Positions 1 through 9,911 of a stretch of DNA of 64,000 nt are shown in pieces. Each line of letters opens with the position of its first letter. Position 1 is the stretch's first letter. Where the stretch lies: assembly GCF_014805685.1 (NCBI RefSeq), contig NC_060893.1, forward strand, positions 13,107,773-13,171,772, written 5' to 3'. The position numbers and the translations under genes were made by a program. This stretch comes from Silurus meridionalis. Lineage: Eukaryota > Chordata > Actinopteri > Siluriformes > Siluridae. Under the pieces are notes generated by a model. It was not told where the DNA came from and ran no database searches. It saw only the letters and a program-made list of their open reading frames with translations.

Positions 1-397
1 TGTTATAAATGTATCCATTGTTATTCCATGGAAATGGAAACTATAAAGCCACTAGCTCTTGTGTGGCACTATCCTCGGTTTTAACCTCCAATTTTCTCTT
101 CATTCTTATTCAGTAACCATTTTATGCTTGTCAGGGTCAAGGTATATCTGGAGCCCATTGCAGATAATTCTAGGCGCAAGGTAGAAGAATACTCCACACA
201 CATTTTCCACAGACAATTTAATATAGACAGCCTGTCGACCTGAATGATTTTAGTACATATCAAACCATAGAACCATATCATAGAATATGATATGAAACCA
301 GCAAGCCCATATGATGTTTTATGTTAATATTAATGTATATTTATGTCATTTGTAGACACTATTATTGACTCCCTTGTTAACATTTTTCAAATTTTTA
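1..397. other. AT-rich unique DNA
   Basis: No gene, RNA or repeat is recognised here. A 66-codon frame on the minus strand near the start has no familiar motif and is treated as chance. Confidence 0.4.
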
Positions 398-514
398 GAT
401 GTGCAGGTGAGGGTTAAGTGCCTTATTCAGGGGCCCAGCAAAAATTGCTAGGTGATGAGATTTGAACTCACGGCCTTCCAGTCTAAAGCACAACATTTTA
501 ACCACTAAGCTACC
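398..514 (-). mobile_element. tRNA-derived SINE, 5' part
   Basis: Read on the minus strand, the segment starts like a tRNA gene. An A-box-like TAGCTTAGTGGTTAA lies at 498-512 and a B-box-like GAGTTCAAATCTC at 457-469, the usual internal RNA polymerase III promoter of tRNA-derived SINEs. Past the B box it continues as the body common in fish SINEs (GGGCCCCTGAATAAGGCAC type) and then stops. The conserved 3' core seen in the copy at about 57.1 kb is missing, so this copy is 3'-truncated. It is not a functional tRNA because no clover-leaf closes and the body runs on past the head. Confidence 0.7.
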
Positions 515-1056
515 CTTTACCAACTTAACTGTGCTTTCTACAATTCTGGGTGGATATGCATCCATTTATTTAAATACATTAGTTGACATATGCTGATTGG
601 TGGTGATTAAAGCTATATTGGATGTGTTTGGACATAAATGGTTATAATTTGCTCAATAATTATCATTAGTTTTGCAATCATGCAACTATTCACTGAGGTC
701 TAAACTAATTGATATACCAATTTAAGCTACTTCATTCCTAAGTTAATTAATTCTTGTTTAGATGTCTTAAATCTAAAATAATTTTGTTTAATTGTAAATA
801 TATGATGTTTTGATTCATAAAAAGAAAGACTGCTCAACAATAATAAATTAAAGACAAAAAAAGATCCTGTGTTCACAGCTCCTCATAAGGTTGGCAACCA
901 GAAGAAGCATATGGTGTGGAAAACCTCCAAGCAGAGTAGTTGGCACTTTAGGAGTGATTATTAAGAAACACCTGTTCAGCCCATTTATTAGGTCAAGGCA
1001 GGTTCTGCAAAATGGAAACAGGTTAATGAAGGTTTCCTCTGGTTAATTGTGTAAAC

Positions 1057-1064
1057 TATATATA
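1057..1064 (+). promoter_or_regulatory. candidate TATA box
   Basis: TATATATA followed by a purine/GC-richer stretch, about 90 bp before an ATG that opens a short hydrophobic reading frame. The spacing would allow a start site near 1,090 and a short leader. AT-rich DNA makes such matches common, so this is suggestive only. Confidence 0.25.
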
Positions 1065-1154
1065 GTGGGGCATGATAGTCAGGAGCAGTGAGGTCAAGTC
1101 CTAAGTGCCATCCACTAGACCTATCAGGTTAGCGATTCTCCATATCCAGGAATC

Positions 1155-1301
1155 ATGACTACTCTTATGATGATGATGATGATGATTTCTTATATATTCT
1201 TATGTATTTGCAGACTCATTATTATGATTGTGCTCTTTCACACTGCCTCACAAAAAAGAACAGAACAAAATAAGGTAAATGTGCATTTGTGCCTGATTTG
1301 A
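1155..1301 (+). CDS. possible first exon with signal-peptide-like ORF
   Basis: A 48-codon frame starts at ATG 1,155 with six consecutive Met codons from an ATG repeat. It continues into a strongly hydrophobic stretch (residues about 11-30, rich in I, L, F, C and V), then a polar segment (SQKRTEQNK). A good splice-donor sequence, AAG/GTAAAT, falls at 1,274/1,275, in frame after residue 40. Together with the upstream TATA-like box this resembles the first exon of a small secreted protein. I do not recognise the protein and saw no matching second exon before the Tc1 element at 1,460. Chance is a strong alternative. Confidence 0.2.
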   Translation: MTTLMMMMMMISYIFLCICRLIIMIVLFHTASQKRTEQNKVNVHLCLI

Positions 1302-1459
1302 TGAGCCAGGAGAGAATGCTTTGTCACACAAATGTTACAATCATGCATTTGGTGGGATTATTATTATGTTCCTGTAAAAAAGCTCTGTCTCAGAACTCTG
1401 TACTTCCTATATTTCCTCGCAAAGATGCAATTTAGGTAGTATATGAATGCACCCACCAG

Positions 1460-1687
1460 GACAGTATCCCACAAAAGTAAGTACACCCCTCAAATTTCAG
1501 CAACTATTGTAGTAGATCTTCTCAAGGGACAATACAATACTATAAAATTAAAACTTGGCTATGTTTGAGTAGTTAATGTGCAGCTTGTAGCACAGTATAG
1601 GTTTACTGTCATCTAAAAAAATTATCGTCAAAATAAGTTGCTGTTATTGTCACAATAACTGGCAACAAAAGTGAATACACCCTAAGT
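1460..1687 (+). repeat. left terminal inverted repeat of Tc1 family A
   Basis: The sequence is repeated in inverted orientation at about 4,455-4,686. The outermost 45 bases match best, including the GTACACCCCTCA block. The inner direct repeat (near 1,668) reads AAAAGTGAATACACCC against AAAAGTGGGTACACTT in the right arm. In this transposon type these two direct repeats are the transposase binding sites. Confidence 0.8.
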
Positions 1688-1714
1688 GAACATATCAAAA
1701 CTATGACCGAAGTG

Positions 1715-2434
1715 TCAGTATTTTGTGTGAGCACCATTAATATCTAGCACTGCCTTGATCCTCCTAGGCATAGAATTCAACAGAGCTGCACAGGTTGTTT
1801 CTTGGAACCTCTTCCACTTCTCCAGAATGACATCACAGAGCTGGTGGATATTAGACACATGGGACTTTTTCACCTTCCGCTTGAGGAAGCCCCACAGGTT
1901 CTCAACAGGGTTCAGGTCTGGAAGCATACTGGGTAACTCCATCACCTTCACCTTCAGCAAGGCAATTGTCAACTTGGAGGTTTGTTTGGGGTCATTATTA
2001 TGTTAAAAAACTGCCGTTCGGCCAAGTTTCTGAAAAAAGGGTGTCATGTTCTGCTTCAGAATGCCACAGTACATGTTGGAATCAATGTTTCCCCCTAATG
2101 AACTGCAGCTCCACAGTACCAGCAGCACTCATGCAGCTCCAGACCATGATGCTACAACCACCATGTTGGCAACAGTCAAGCCACACATGCTGGACACCAT
2201 CTGAGTCAACCAAGTTTATCTTAGTCTTATCAGACCACAGGACATGCTTCCAGTGATTCATGCTCTTGGACAGGTTGTCTTCAGCAAACTGTTTGAGGCT
2301 TTCTTGTAAGCCAGCTTTAGAAGAGGCTTCCTACTGGGACGACGGCCATGCAAACCGACTTGTTGCATTTTCTGAGCACTGACAAGCAGACCTTCCACTT
2401 CTGCAACTTCTAAAGCAATGCTGGCAGCACTCAT
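1715..2434 (-). pseudogene. Tc1-like transposase fragment (family A)
   Basis: Minus-strand remains of a DD34E-type transposase. The longest open piece (1,715-1,972, 85 codons) carries the C-terminal hallmark PDLNPVENLWGFLKRKVKK, which includes the last acidic catalytic residue (E), and ends with the natural stop. Upstream, homologous codons continue to about 2,434 through frameshifts and a stop near 2,000, including the region that encodes the second catalytic aspartate. The DNA-binding N-terminus is absent because an LTTTA-tailed retroelement replaces it at about 2,476. Not functional. Confidence 0.85.
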
Positions 2435-2475
2435 GGTTCTGTTTTTTTTTTAAGCCAGCTTCTGCACCTGGTGCA

Positions 2476-3075
2476 TTATTTATTTATTTATTTATTTTGT
2501 TTATTTATTAAGCAATTAACCATATACAAACAACATGGCAACAATTTACATTACAATACACAGAACTGGTGCATAAAAATACAAATATATACACGTATAT
2601 TTAAGGAGAAAGAGGGAAAAATTTGTTAAATAAATACAATTAATAATAATAATAATAATAATAAAATTAAAGTAAAAAAAAAAAGAAATAAACAGGGCTA
2701 TGGTTTCTTCGGTAAATCATATTTTTCTATAAAGGACAAAAGATTAATTGCATTTTTCTTTTTAATCACTTTTAGGGCTTTTGTGCAAGAAATAAACTCA
2801 TTATCAAATGCAAAAAAACCCCGTTGGTTTCACTTTCAGTATTTCGATTTTGTATATAAAATTTTCCTATCAGAATTATATTATTAACAAGAAAGTCATC
2901 TTTGTTAATGTTCATGACAATACAAACTAATCTTTATGTCATGATATACTTCAGCTTCTCCAACATCACTGCATATAAATGTCTTTCCCCAAAGTAGATT
3001 TTAAATAATTTCTTCTCCTTGCTTGCCAATGTTTACTTCTGTTATTTTCTTATATGTAAAGGTGTACTAATCTAA
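2476..3075 (-). mobile_element. L1-like LINE 3' end inserted in Tc1 family A
   Basis: Read on the minus strand there is a coding remnant, then a 3' untranslated region of about 190 bp, then a TAAA-type tandem tail (the TTTA run at 2,476-2,510). The insertion sits inside the Tc1 transposase. A tail at the downstream end and an abrupt 5' truncation are typical of target-primed reverse transcription. The UTR contains an (AAT)n run at 2,641-2,664. Confidence 0.7.
2698..3060 (-). pseudogene. L1/Tx1-like ORF2 C-terminal fragment
   Basis: About 80 codons end at the stop at 2,698-2,700 on the minus strand. The peptide includes NNIILIGKFYIQNR followed by a Lys/Ile-rich segment, which matches the pattern N-L-I-I-x-x-G-K-F-x-I-H at the C-terminus of fish L1-type ORF2 proteins. 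Upstream of about 2,945 the frame is broken by an in-frame stop. The reverse transcriptase core is absent. Clade placement rests on this C-terminal pattern only. Confidence 0.6.
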
Positions 3076-3142
3076 AAAAAATTTAAAGTAAACGGAGAAC
3101 TTTACACATGTACAAGAAACAAAGTTATGAGATTTCATACTT

Positions 3143-3362
3143 CCTGTATATTTTGAATGACAGGTGTCTTGTCCAATGATCTGTAAGTTTCCATTCACAA
3201 ACCATACCTACCTTTTCTGGTTTGTCTGAATTGTCATTGTGTTTTCGGATTTGTTAATGTGTTTCGTGCAACGATTCAGACAAACCGGAAAAGGTAGGTA
3301 TGGTTTGTGAATGGAAACTTCTAGATCATTGAAAAAGACACCTGTCATTCAAAATATACAGG
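3143..3362. repeat. foldback repeat with ~90-bp arms
   Basis: Left arm 3,143-3,235 and right arm 3,268-3,362 are near-perfect reverse complements (for example GACAGGTGTC against GACACCTGTC, and CCATTCACAAACCATACC against GGTATGGTTTGTGAATGG). The loop is about 30-40 bp and T/G-rich. No transposase is encoded. It could be a small foldback element or an inverted duplication of a fragment of the surrounding repeat. Confidence 0.85.
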
Positions 3363-3366
3363 TGAA

Positions 3367-3437
3367 GGACAGGTGTCTCATCCAATGATGGGTAAGTTTC
3401 CATTCACAAACTATCCCGACCTTTTCCGGTTTGTCTG
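3367..3437 (+). repeat. third copy of the foldback arm, direct orientation
   Basis: This segment repeats the left arm (GACAGGTGTCTCATCCAATG, then CCATTCACAAACTATC, then TTTTCCGGTTTGTCTG) a few bases after the right arm ends. It differs from the left arm at several positions, so the copies are not a very recent duplication. Confidence 0.8.
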
Positions 3438-3610
3438 TCGTTGTGTTTTCGGTTTTTATTATTTTGTTTTTGGATTTGTTTTTTTGTTTTTGCATTTGTT
3501 GTTTTGTTTTCAGATTTGTTAGTGTTCTCTAATTTATTCATTTGTTTTCGGATTTTTTATTTTGATTTTGCATTTGTTGTTTTGTTTTCAGATTTGTTAA
3601 TGTGTTTTGC
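3438..3610 (+). repeat. T/G-rich degenerate tandem repeat
   Basis: Imperfect units built on GTTTTCGGATTTGTT and GTTTTTGCATTTGTTGTTTT repeat several times. The loop of the preceding foldback has the same unit, so foldback and tandem array belong to one repeat system. The 70-codon Phe-rich frame read through it is an artefact of low complexity. Confidence 0.65.
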
Positions 3611-3919
3611 ACTTCTCGGCCACCGTAGATATGGCTTCTTTTTTGACCTATAGAGTTTTAGCCGGCAACAGTGAGTGGCACGGTGGATTGTGTTCACTGA
3701 CAATGTTTTCTGGAAGTATTTCTGAGCCCATGTTGTGATTTCCATTACAGTAGCATTCCTGTATGTGATGCAGTGCTGTCTAAGGGCCCGAAGATCACGG
3801 GCATCCAGTATGGTTTTCCGGCCTTGACCCTTACGCACAGAGATTGTTCCAAATTCTCTGAATCTTTGGATGATATTATGCAGATGATGCTGTAAATGAT
3901 GATAATTAACTCCTAGCAA
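3611..3919 (-). pseudogene. Tc1-like transposase N-terminal fragment (family B)
   Basis: About 100 codons of the N-terminal DNA-binding half are open. They contain a helix-turn-helix region (HNIIQRFREFGTISVRKGQG), a GRK basic motif and a second helical region ending LKLYRSKKKPYL. At about 3,611 the frame runs into the T-rich tandem repeat, so the last 17 residues of the open frame are not transposase. The DDE catalytic domain is missing. In intact relatives this half binds the direct repeats in the TIRs. Confidence 0.85.
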
Positions 3920-4351
3920 TAGTTTTCTGAGAAACTCCTTTCTGATAATGCTCCACTATTTTTCGCCACAGCACTGGGGGAATTGGTGATCCTCTGCCCA
4001 TCTTGACTTCTGAGAGACACTGCCACTCTGAGAGGCTCTTTTTATACCCAATCATGTTGCCAATTGATCTAATAAGTTGCAATAGTTTTCCAGCTGTTCC
4101 TTATATGTACATTTAACTTTTCTGGACTCTTATTGCTACCTGTCCCAACTTTTTTGGAACGTGTAGCTCTCATGAAATCCAAAATGAGCCAATATTTGGC
4201 CTGACATTTCAAAATGTCTCACTTTTAAACATTTGATATGTTATCTATATTCTATTGTGAATAAAATATAAGTTTATGAGATTTGTAAATTATTGCATTC
4301 CTTTATTATTCAGAATTTGTACAGTGTCCCAACTTTTTTGAATCGGGTTTG
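3611..4351 (-). mobile_element. Tc1-like element (family B), 5' half only
   Basis: The right end reads TACAAACCCGATTCAAAAAA on the minus strand, the TIR of a common fish Tc1 family. The outer direct repeat AAAAAAGTTGGGACACTGT (near 4,320-4,340) is echoed by an inner copy AAAAAAGTTGGGACAGGTAG (near 4,138-4,160), so IR/DR organisation is visible. A TA follows the end at 4,352. The element breaks off at about 3,611 in the middle of the transposase and its other end is not in the window. Confidence 0.85.
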
Positions 4352-4720
4352 TAAAAGATACACAAATTTGTATGGTTCTGTCAAGCAGACAAAAACATAA
4401 ACATAATGAATAGAAACTGTGGCTTTGCATGGTTACACAAGGTACGGCTGTTATCACTTAAAGTGTACCCACTTTTATTGCCAGCTTTTTAAACAATAAT
4501 GGCTGTATTTTTAGTAATGGATATATTTTTAGAGAACAGTAAATCTATACTGCTGTACAAGCTGCACAGAGTGACTACTCGAAAAAAGATATATTCAAGT
4601 TTCATTTCTGTAGTATTGTCCCTTGAGAACATATACTAAAATGGTTGCTGAAATGTGAGGGGTGTACTCACTTTTGTGAGATTGTATATGCATGTTTAAT
4701 GTATGTAAATATGGTAAAAA

Positions 4721-4723
<3 letters not shown>

Positions 4724-4816
<93 letters not shown>
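4724..4816 (+). repeat. (GATA)n microsatellite, ~23 units
   Basis: An uninterrupted GATA run begins about 38 bp outside the right end of Tc1 family A. Confidence 0.98.
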
Positions 4817-4817
<1 letters not shown>

Positions 4818-6249
4818 ATTCTTATTCTAGCAAAGACAGCAAGAAAAAGTAACCTAGCTTCAAATAGGATTTGAAAAGATTTGAGAGTTATTTTCATTGG
4901 CAACCACTAGTTTTTTGTGTAGCTAAGTGTTGGATGAATCATATGCTTCAGGAAGCTGGCACAGACGGATATGAAGTCCAATGTGATACATTATGATCCA
5001 GTTTAAAAAGAGAATCTTATTTAAGTTCCAGATGGTTGGCAATATATTTATGTCTTCAAAGTTATTATCTGTTTGTCAAAAAAAAGAAATAAATAAAAAC
5101 TATGTATAGTATTTGGAATGATGATGAATGAGCAGGTTTAAATGCATTTAACTTTATTTGGGCTTTTAATACAAGTTAGCTTAACTTAAATATTCTCAGT
5201 TGGGGTGTAATGTAAATATATACATCGCATATTCATTCATGCTTACTGAAATTCATAAAAAAATTTCAACCCAGTTAATATTGTACCTAATGTGTCCATA
5301 TATATGGCTATAGATCAGTATCAGTTGCATGAAAAAGTATTCTTTCATAAAAATAACTATTTATTAAAGTTGCCCACTACAACTGTGCTTTTAATTAAGC
5401 AAACATTCATGCACAGGTCAATAAAATATTGTATTTATTTAGCTGTTAATGAGTCAACATTCTTAGCTGAGCTACACAAGTCCATGTTTGTTTTAAAAGG
5501 TCCACATTTCAAAATCTAATCCAGCCCTCTGTATAAAGCGAAAGTCTAGCTATAGATAATTCCTGTTCCTGAATAACAAGTTTTACTCAGAAATAGGACA
5601 TTGTAAAAGAAAAATGCATTAGCTACCAAAGGGCAAAGGAAAGAACTTGTCTGCTTGACAGGATCTCTTTTTCTCCTTACAAGTTCCTGGCGGCTTTAGA
5701 CATTATTCCCAGCAGGAGAACGTCATAAAAAGATCAATAGTGCTTAGTATTTAATATTCCTCACATAAATTACAACAGTACCATGGGACTACATATCCTT
5801 CAGTCTGAGCAAAGTGTGAAAGGAGAAGCAGGCGAGGCAGCTTAAATTAATTAGAATTCAAGAATGCCCTCGACTGTGCTACTTTCTTTAAACAGACAAG
5901 GGACTAATGTCATGTCAAATATAGAGATTGGACCAAAGCTTAAACTGACTACTGAACAGGCAAACTATACATGGGTACACATTATCTTAGTAAAGTGCAC
6001 ATTCTTTATGCAAAAGTGTCCATTTTATAGTCAAAATATTAACAAAAAATATACTGGCATCTCTCTGGTACATTCAAAATGAATGTGATATAAGTGGCAT
6101 CATTAATGAATAAGAAGGTACTATACTTTTGATACTTTTTATTATATTTTAAAGACAATTTTGCATATTTGTTTTCCATAATTATGAATAAATATGAAAT
6201 GCCTTTTAAAAATGAGTATTATCAGATAAATTGTGTCTGTTCATAGTAC
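4817..6249. other. AT-rich unique DNA
   Basis: No gene or classified repeat seen. Short frames at 5,292-5,519 and 5,864-6,082 have no recognisable motifs. Confidence 0.5.
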
Positions 6250-6540
6250 ATACACATCTGTACATTTCTGTTTATAGTAACAGCCATATATTTTGTTTAT
6301 AGCACATATCCTATTGTAAATGTCAGTTTATAGTAATAGCCATCTGTATATTATGTTCATAGTACATACACATCTGTTAATTACTCTTATAATACAATTT
6401 TATCTCATTTATATAACTCATGTAAACACTGTATATCCTGCACTTGCTGCTATTGCACTTCTGGTTAGACCTAAACTGCATTCTGTTGCCTTGTACTTGT
6501 ACATGTGTAATGACAATAAAGTTGAATCAAATCTAATCTA
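6250..6540 (+). mobile_element. L2-type LINE 3' tail
   Basis: The segment ends GTAATGACAATAAAGTTGAA followed by short TCTAA-like repeats, which I recognise as the 3' terminus of fish L2-type LINEs. Upstream lie repeated TTTATAGTAAYAGCCAT and CATAGTACATACACATCTG motifs (6,240-6,380), consistent with a UTR that has duplicated internally. No coding sequence remains. The 73-codon frame across it is not a gene. Confidence 0.6.
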
Positions 6541-7014
6541 AAAACAAACTGTCAACCTGTTTGTCTTGTAAAAATCAGAGAAGTGGATGCAAGTGCAGGT
6601 AATAAAAAAGTCCAAACACACAAAACAGGAAAAGGTAATAAAATAAAGTAACAAAAAATAAAAAATAAACATATCCTTAAAATGAAAATGAGCATTGTGA
6701 ATGAAAACAATCAAAATATACAGCAAAGGTGTTAGGTGATAGGTGAGACTTATGCATGTGCAAATTAAAAGACATTTATTTACCTGCATTTATGATTTAC
6801 CTGCAAAAATCGTGTGACAAGGCATGTAAGGGTGCAGTTGCTAATGGGAACTATAGTCAAGGCCAAAATCCCAGCACTGTTACTGTAAATAACAACCGTG
6901 TACTAGGCTAAAGGTTGACATTCCTGACCTGTATGTCAGCTGTCTGCTGTATATGTCAGTTGTATCTCTTCATTTGGCAAAGCACAGGAAAGGTTTACAT
7001 GAATATTCACTCAT

Positions 7015-7015
<1 letters not shown>

Positions 7016-7069
<54 letters not shown>
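7016..7069 (+). repeat. (CA)n microsatellite
   Basis: About 27 uninterrupted CA units. Confidence 0.98.
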
Positions 7070-7073
<4 letters not shown>

Positions 7074-9665
7074 AGTATGAAATATCTTTTATATATAACA
7101 ATATATTATTTAATATTTATTTACACAATTAATACTTTATAGAGTATATTATTTTAATTGGAGCATTTTTAACAAAGTTACAGAGTTGACAGCAAACATA
7201 GGGACCAACTGACAGTAAATAGTAAGCAACTATGATAAAAAACATTATGAAAGAATAACGACATGTATGGTTACACAATAACTATTAACTGCAACCTTAA
7301 TACATTAGTTATGATTTCTTTTTTTTAATTGCTTCTTTTGTTTTATTTGTGTTTGAATGAACATTCATAGTGATTCCTTAATTACCTTAATTAATTATTA
7401 ATTAAATAAATGGTAACTATATCATTGTTTGCTTTCAACAATTTAAAATGCAATTAGTAATGGCTTATTTGTGTCAAGATATGTAAGTTCTTACACAGGA
7501 TTTTAACTTACCATTTGGAGGCATCATGTCAAAATGTATTAATTCCTTACCATACATGCTGGTATTTCAATTAAAGCATTGAAGTTTACCACTTGTAATG
7601 TACAGTGATGTTTAATTCTGCACTGTGCAAAGTTGAAGGACATATAAGGTGTTTTTTGTAGGCATAGTAAGTTAATGGTCCAAATTGCTCTTGTTCAGTT
7701 ACTATTTTTATGACTAAAATGATAAATGCACATGTTCAGATACGGGTAAATTGACACAGTAGGGGGTATGACATTTAATGTTTGCACAGTAATCTTTTCT
7801 AACCAACTTTGTCCAATACAACACTACCATTACTGCCACCCAGAAAACCTTCCTTGCATAGACACTGGACAAAAAGTGTTTTTCTGACTTCAGATTAAGC
7901 TGAAAATGCTCTGTCCCATTTCTTCAACAAACCCAGTTGTAAATCTTTAATACAAATTAAAATGATGGAAATATTGTATTAAAAATAAACCAAAACATTT
8001 TACCTATTAAATGACAAGTTTTTAAGGGCATTGTTAAATTAGGTAATTGAAAAGATGTCTTAAAATATTTTTTGCATTTTTGCAGATGAGATTATTTATT
8101 TTTTGCCAAACCAGATGAACCAGTATCATGGTCTCATACTTTACCAGAGCCCATAGATGGATAAAACCACCAGTTTTAACACATTTGTATTATGTCAGAA
8201 TGTTTTGGAGCTATGTGCTTTACTTTTATTACATTTAAAATGTGTATAAATTATTTGATTAGGATATAAAAAAATATATGTACACATAGCTGTCTTTTCT
8301 TTTGTACCAGGTATGAATCTGACAAATAAACCTTTGTGTGCCCTGGAGTATAACCTTTCAGAAATTATGATGAATAATTCTTAATATATGGTGGTTTGTA
8401 GATCTTTCTAAAAGACCAGGGTTTGAGCAGATTTAATGATTTGTCACAAAATCTTCTTTGCTCTTAATTGATATTTGATGATCAATTAGATGATCAATTT
8501 CATTTTCCAGAAATTATATTTTCTGTATTATATGAGTGAGGTGGCACAACAGAAGCAGCCATCTAAGTTTTTCCCACTCAGTCTTTTTCAACTCATCAAA
8601 ATTACAAATGAGTCACTGCTTGTCACCTGACTTCATGGGCATGGGTATTCCACCTTTATAGCAGGCAATTTCATGGCTGTCTACTATGTATGTCACCCCA
8701 CTTCAGAAATCTAATAAGAAACAACTGTCTTCATATCTTCCTCTTGATCTATTAAAAAATATAATAATAAACAAATGTAAAAGTTTGAGGGTTTGTGGCC
8801 ACTAGGATATTGACATAAATATGTATTGTATGCTTGAAACAAAAGCCAGAATTATTAAAAGCACTGTAAGCTAGCTTTTTATGTCCAGAACTAACGATAT
8901 CCTACAATTTTTAGTTGATAATGATGTTCTATTACAAAAAAAGGCACACCTGATTTTTAAAAGGATAAATTAATATAATTAGAGAGCTGAGTTATACAGC
9001 ACAGCTTGACAATATTCTGTATTTATTTTAACCACACCTCTATGAAGTATGCTACAGCACTTTATAGTATAGCATAGTATTTTTTGTGCTTGTGCCAAAA
9101 TACAGATTGTCATTCCACTGCACAATTGAATGTCATCTGATGCTTTTTTTAAAACAATATTAAATCAGACGTTTTCCCACATAAGTGAAAAGTGAAGGAT
9201 ATTGATGTTATACGTTATGAAATACATGCTGAAATGTTTGGCCTAATATAGCTTTGTAAAACTAATTACTGTTTCAATATTATCTTGCCATTTGGTTGAA
9301 CGAAAGAAAATGTGGACTTGTTAAGGTTTTAAACTTGCTTGGTACAAAGTGAGTTGGATATTAAAAACCTTTTTACAAACTCAGCAGCATTTTTATGAGC
9401 AAGAATTTAACAATTTTTATATCAAACATTTATTTGATGTTGCAGCATAATGACTGGTGACACTGAATTAAAGTAGGGACAGATGCCTCTAAACATTTAA
9501 TAAAAATATTCTTGTCACAACTGTGAGACTGTTGATTCCTAGCCCAAAAAAATAAATAAAAAATTTAAAACCCTGCTGTTGCACTTCAGTTTAAAATCCT
9601 TTCAAGGTGTGAGCCAATGTTTTGTAAAAGCTCTATTAAATTCTATATCACCTGAGGAAAGAGAC
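7070..9665. other. AT-rich unique DNA, no features recognised
   Basis: I see no open frame above 60 codons, no repeat family hallmark and no RNA gene in these 2.6 kb. Confidence 0.5.
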
Positions 9666-9905
9666 TTAATATATTTTGTACTCTAGTATTTGCCTTTTCG
9701 CCATTTTCATAGTGTCTGCCCTTATCCATCTGAATTTTTTGATGAAACGCTTGTTCCCATGGGTACTAAATTCACCACCATAAGTCTTTATTTCCAGTTG
9801 CCTTTTCAAGCTGTCAGGCCATGGGGGAATTTGCCTCGGGGACTCAAGCTTGATCTCTTTAACTTCCTGTTTCAGCTTCCATGGAGCCGCTAGGGGCTTG
9901 CTCAT
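9666..9905 (-). CDS. orphan 79-codon ORF, hypothetical
   Basis: The minus-strand frame starts at ATG 9,905 and encodes a highly basic, hydrophilic peptide. It begins MSKPLAAPWKLKQEVKEIK, has a Pro/Trp motif (IPPWPDSLKRQ) near residue 27, and a Lys/Arg-rich segment (RFIKKFRWIRADTMKMAKRQ) near residues 53-72. The stretch is GC-richer than its surroundings. No membrane segment, signal peptide or known motif is visible, and there is no clear splice context. It could be a decayed exon, a retrocopy piece or chance. The opposite strand is also open for 67 codons, which weakens the case. Confidence 0.2.
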   Translation of the reverse strand: MSKPLAAPWKLKQEVKEIKLESPRQIPPWPDSLKRQLEIKTYGGEFSTHGNKRFIKKFRWIRADTMKMAKRQILEYKIY

Positions 9906-9911
9906 TCTTCA

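Larger units (their letters stand above)
1460..4686 (-). mobile_element. Tc1-like element (family A), interrupted
   Basis: The ends are long imperfect inverted repeats. Each carries an outer and an inner copy of a motif like AAAAGTRARTACACCC (left outer near 1,474-1,489, left inner near 1,668-1,683), the IR/DR arrangement known from fish Tc1 transposons. The transposase is on the minus strand and only its C-terminal two thirds survive (1,715-2,434). The usual length is about 1.6 kb; this copy spans 3.2 kb because an L1-like tail, a foldback and half of another Tc1 element lie inside. A TA is present at the right end (near 4,685-4,688); the left one has decayed. Confidence 0.85.

Noticed and set aside
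398..514. Functional tRNA gene
   Set aside because: A and B boxes are present, but the tRNA fold does not close and the sequence continues into a SINE body.
1755..2256. Plus-strand frames of 83 and 96 codons
   Set aside because: They lie antisense to the Tc1 family A transposase remnant and reflect its codon structure.
3143..3610. CRISPR array
   Set aside because: The repeats are inverted and long, without regular spacers, in a vertebrate-type genome; no cas genes.
4595..4903. 102-codon minus-strand frame with YLSI repeats
   Set aside because: It is the translation of the (GATA)n microsatellite plus flanks.
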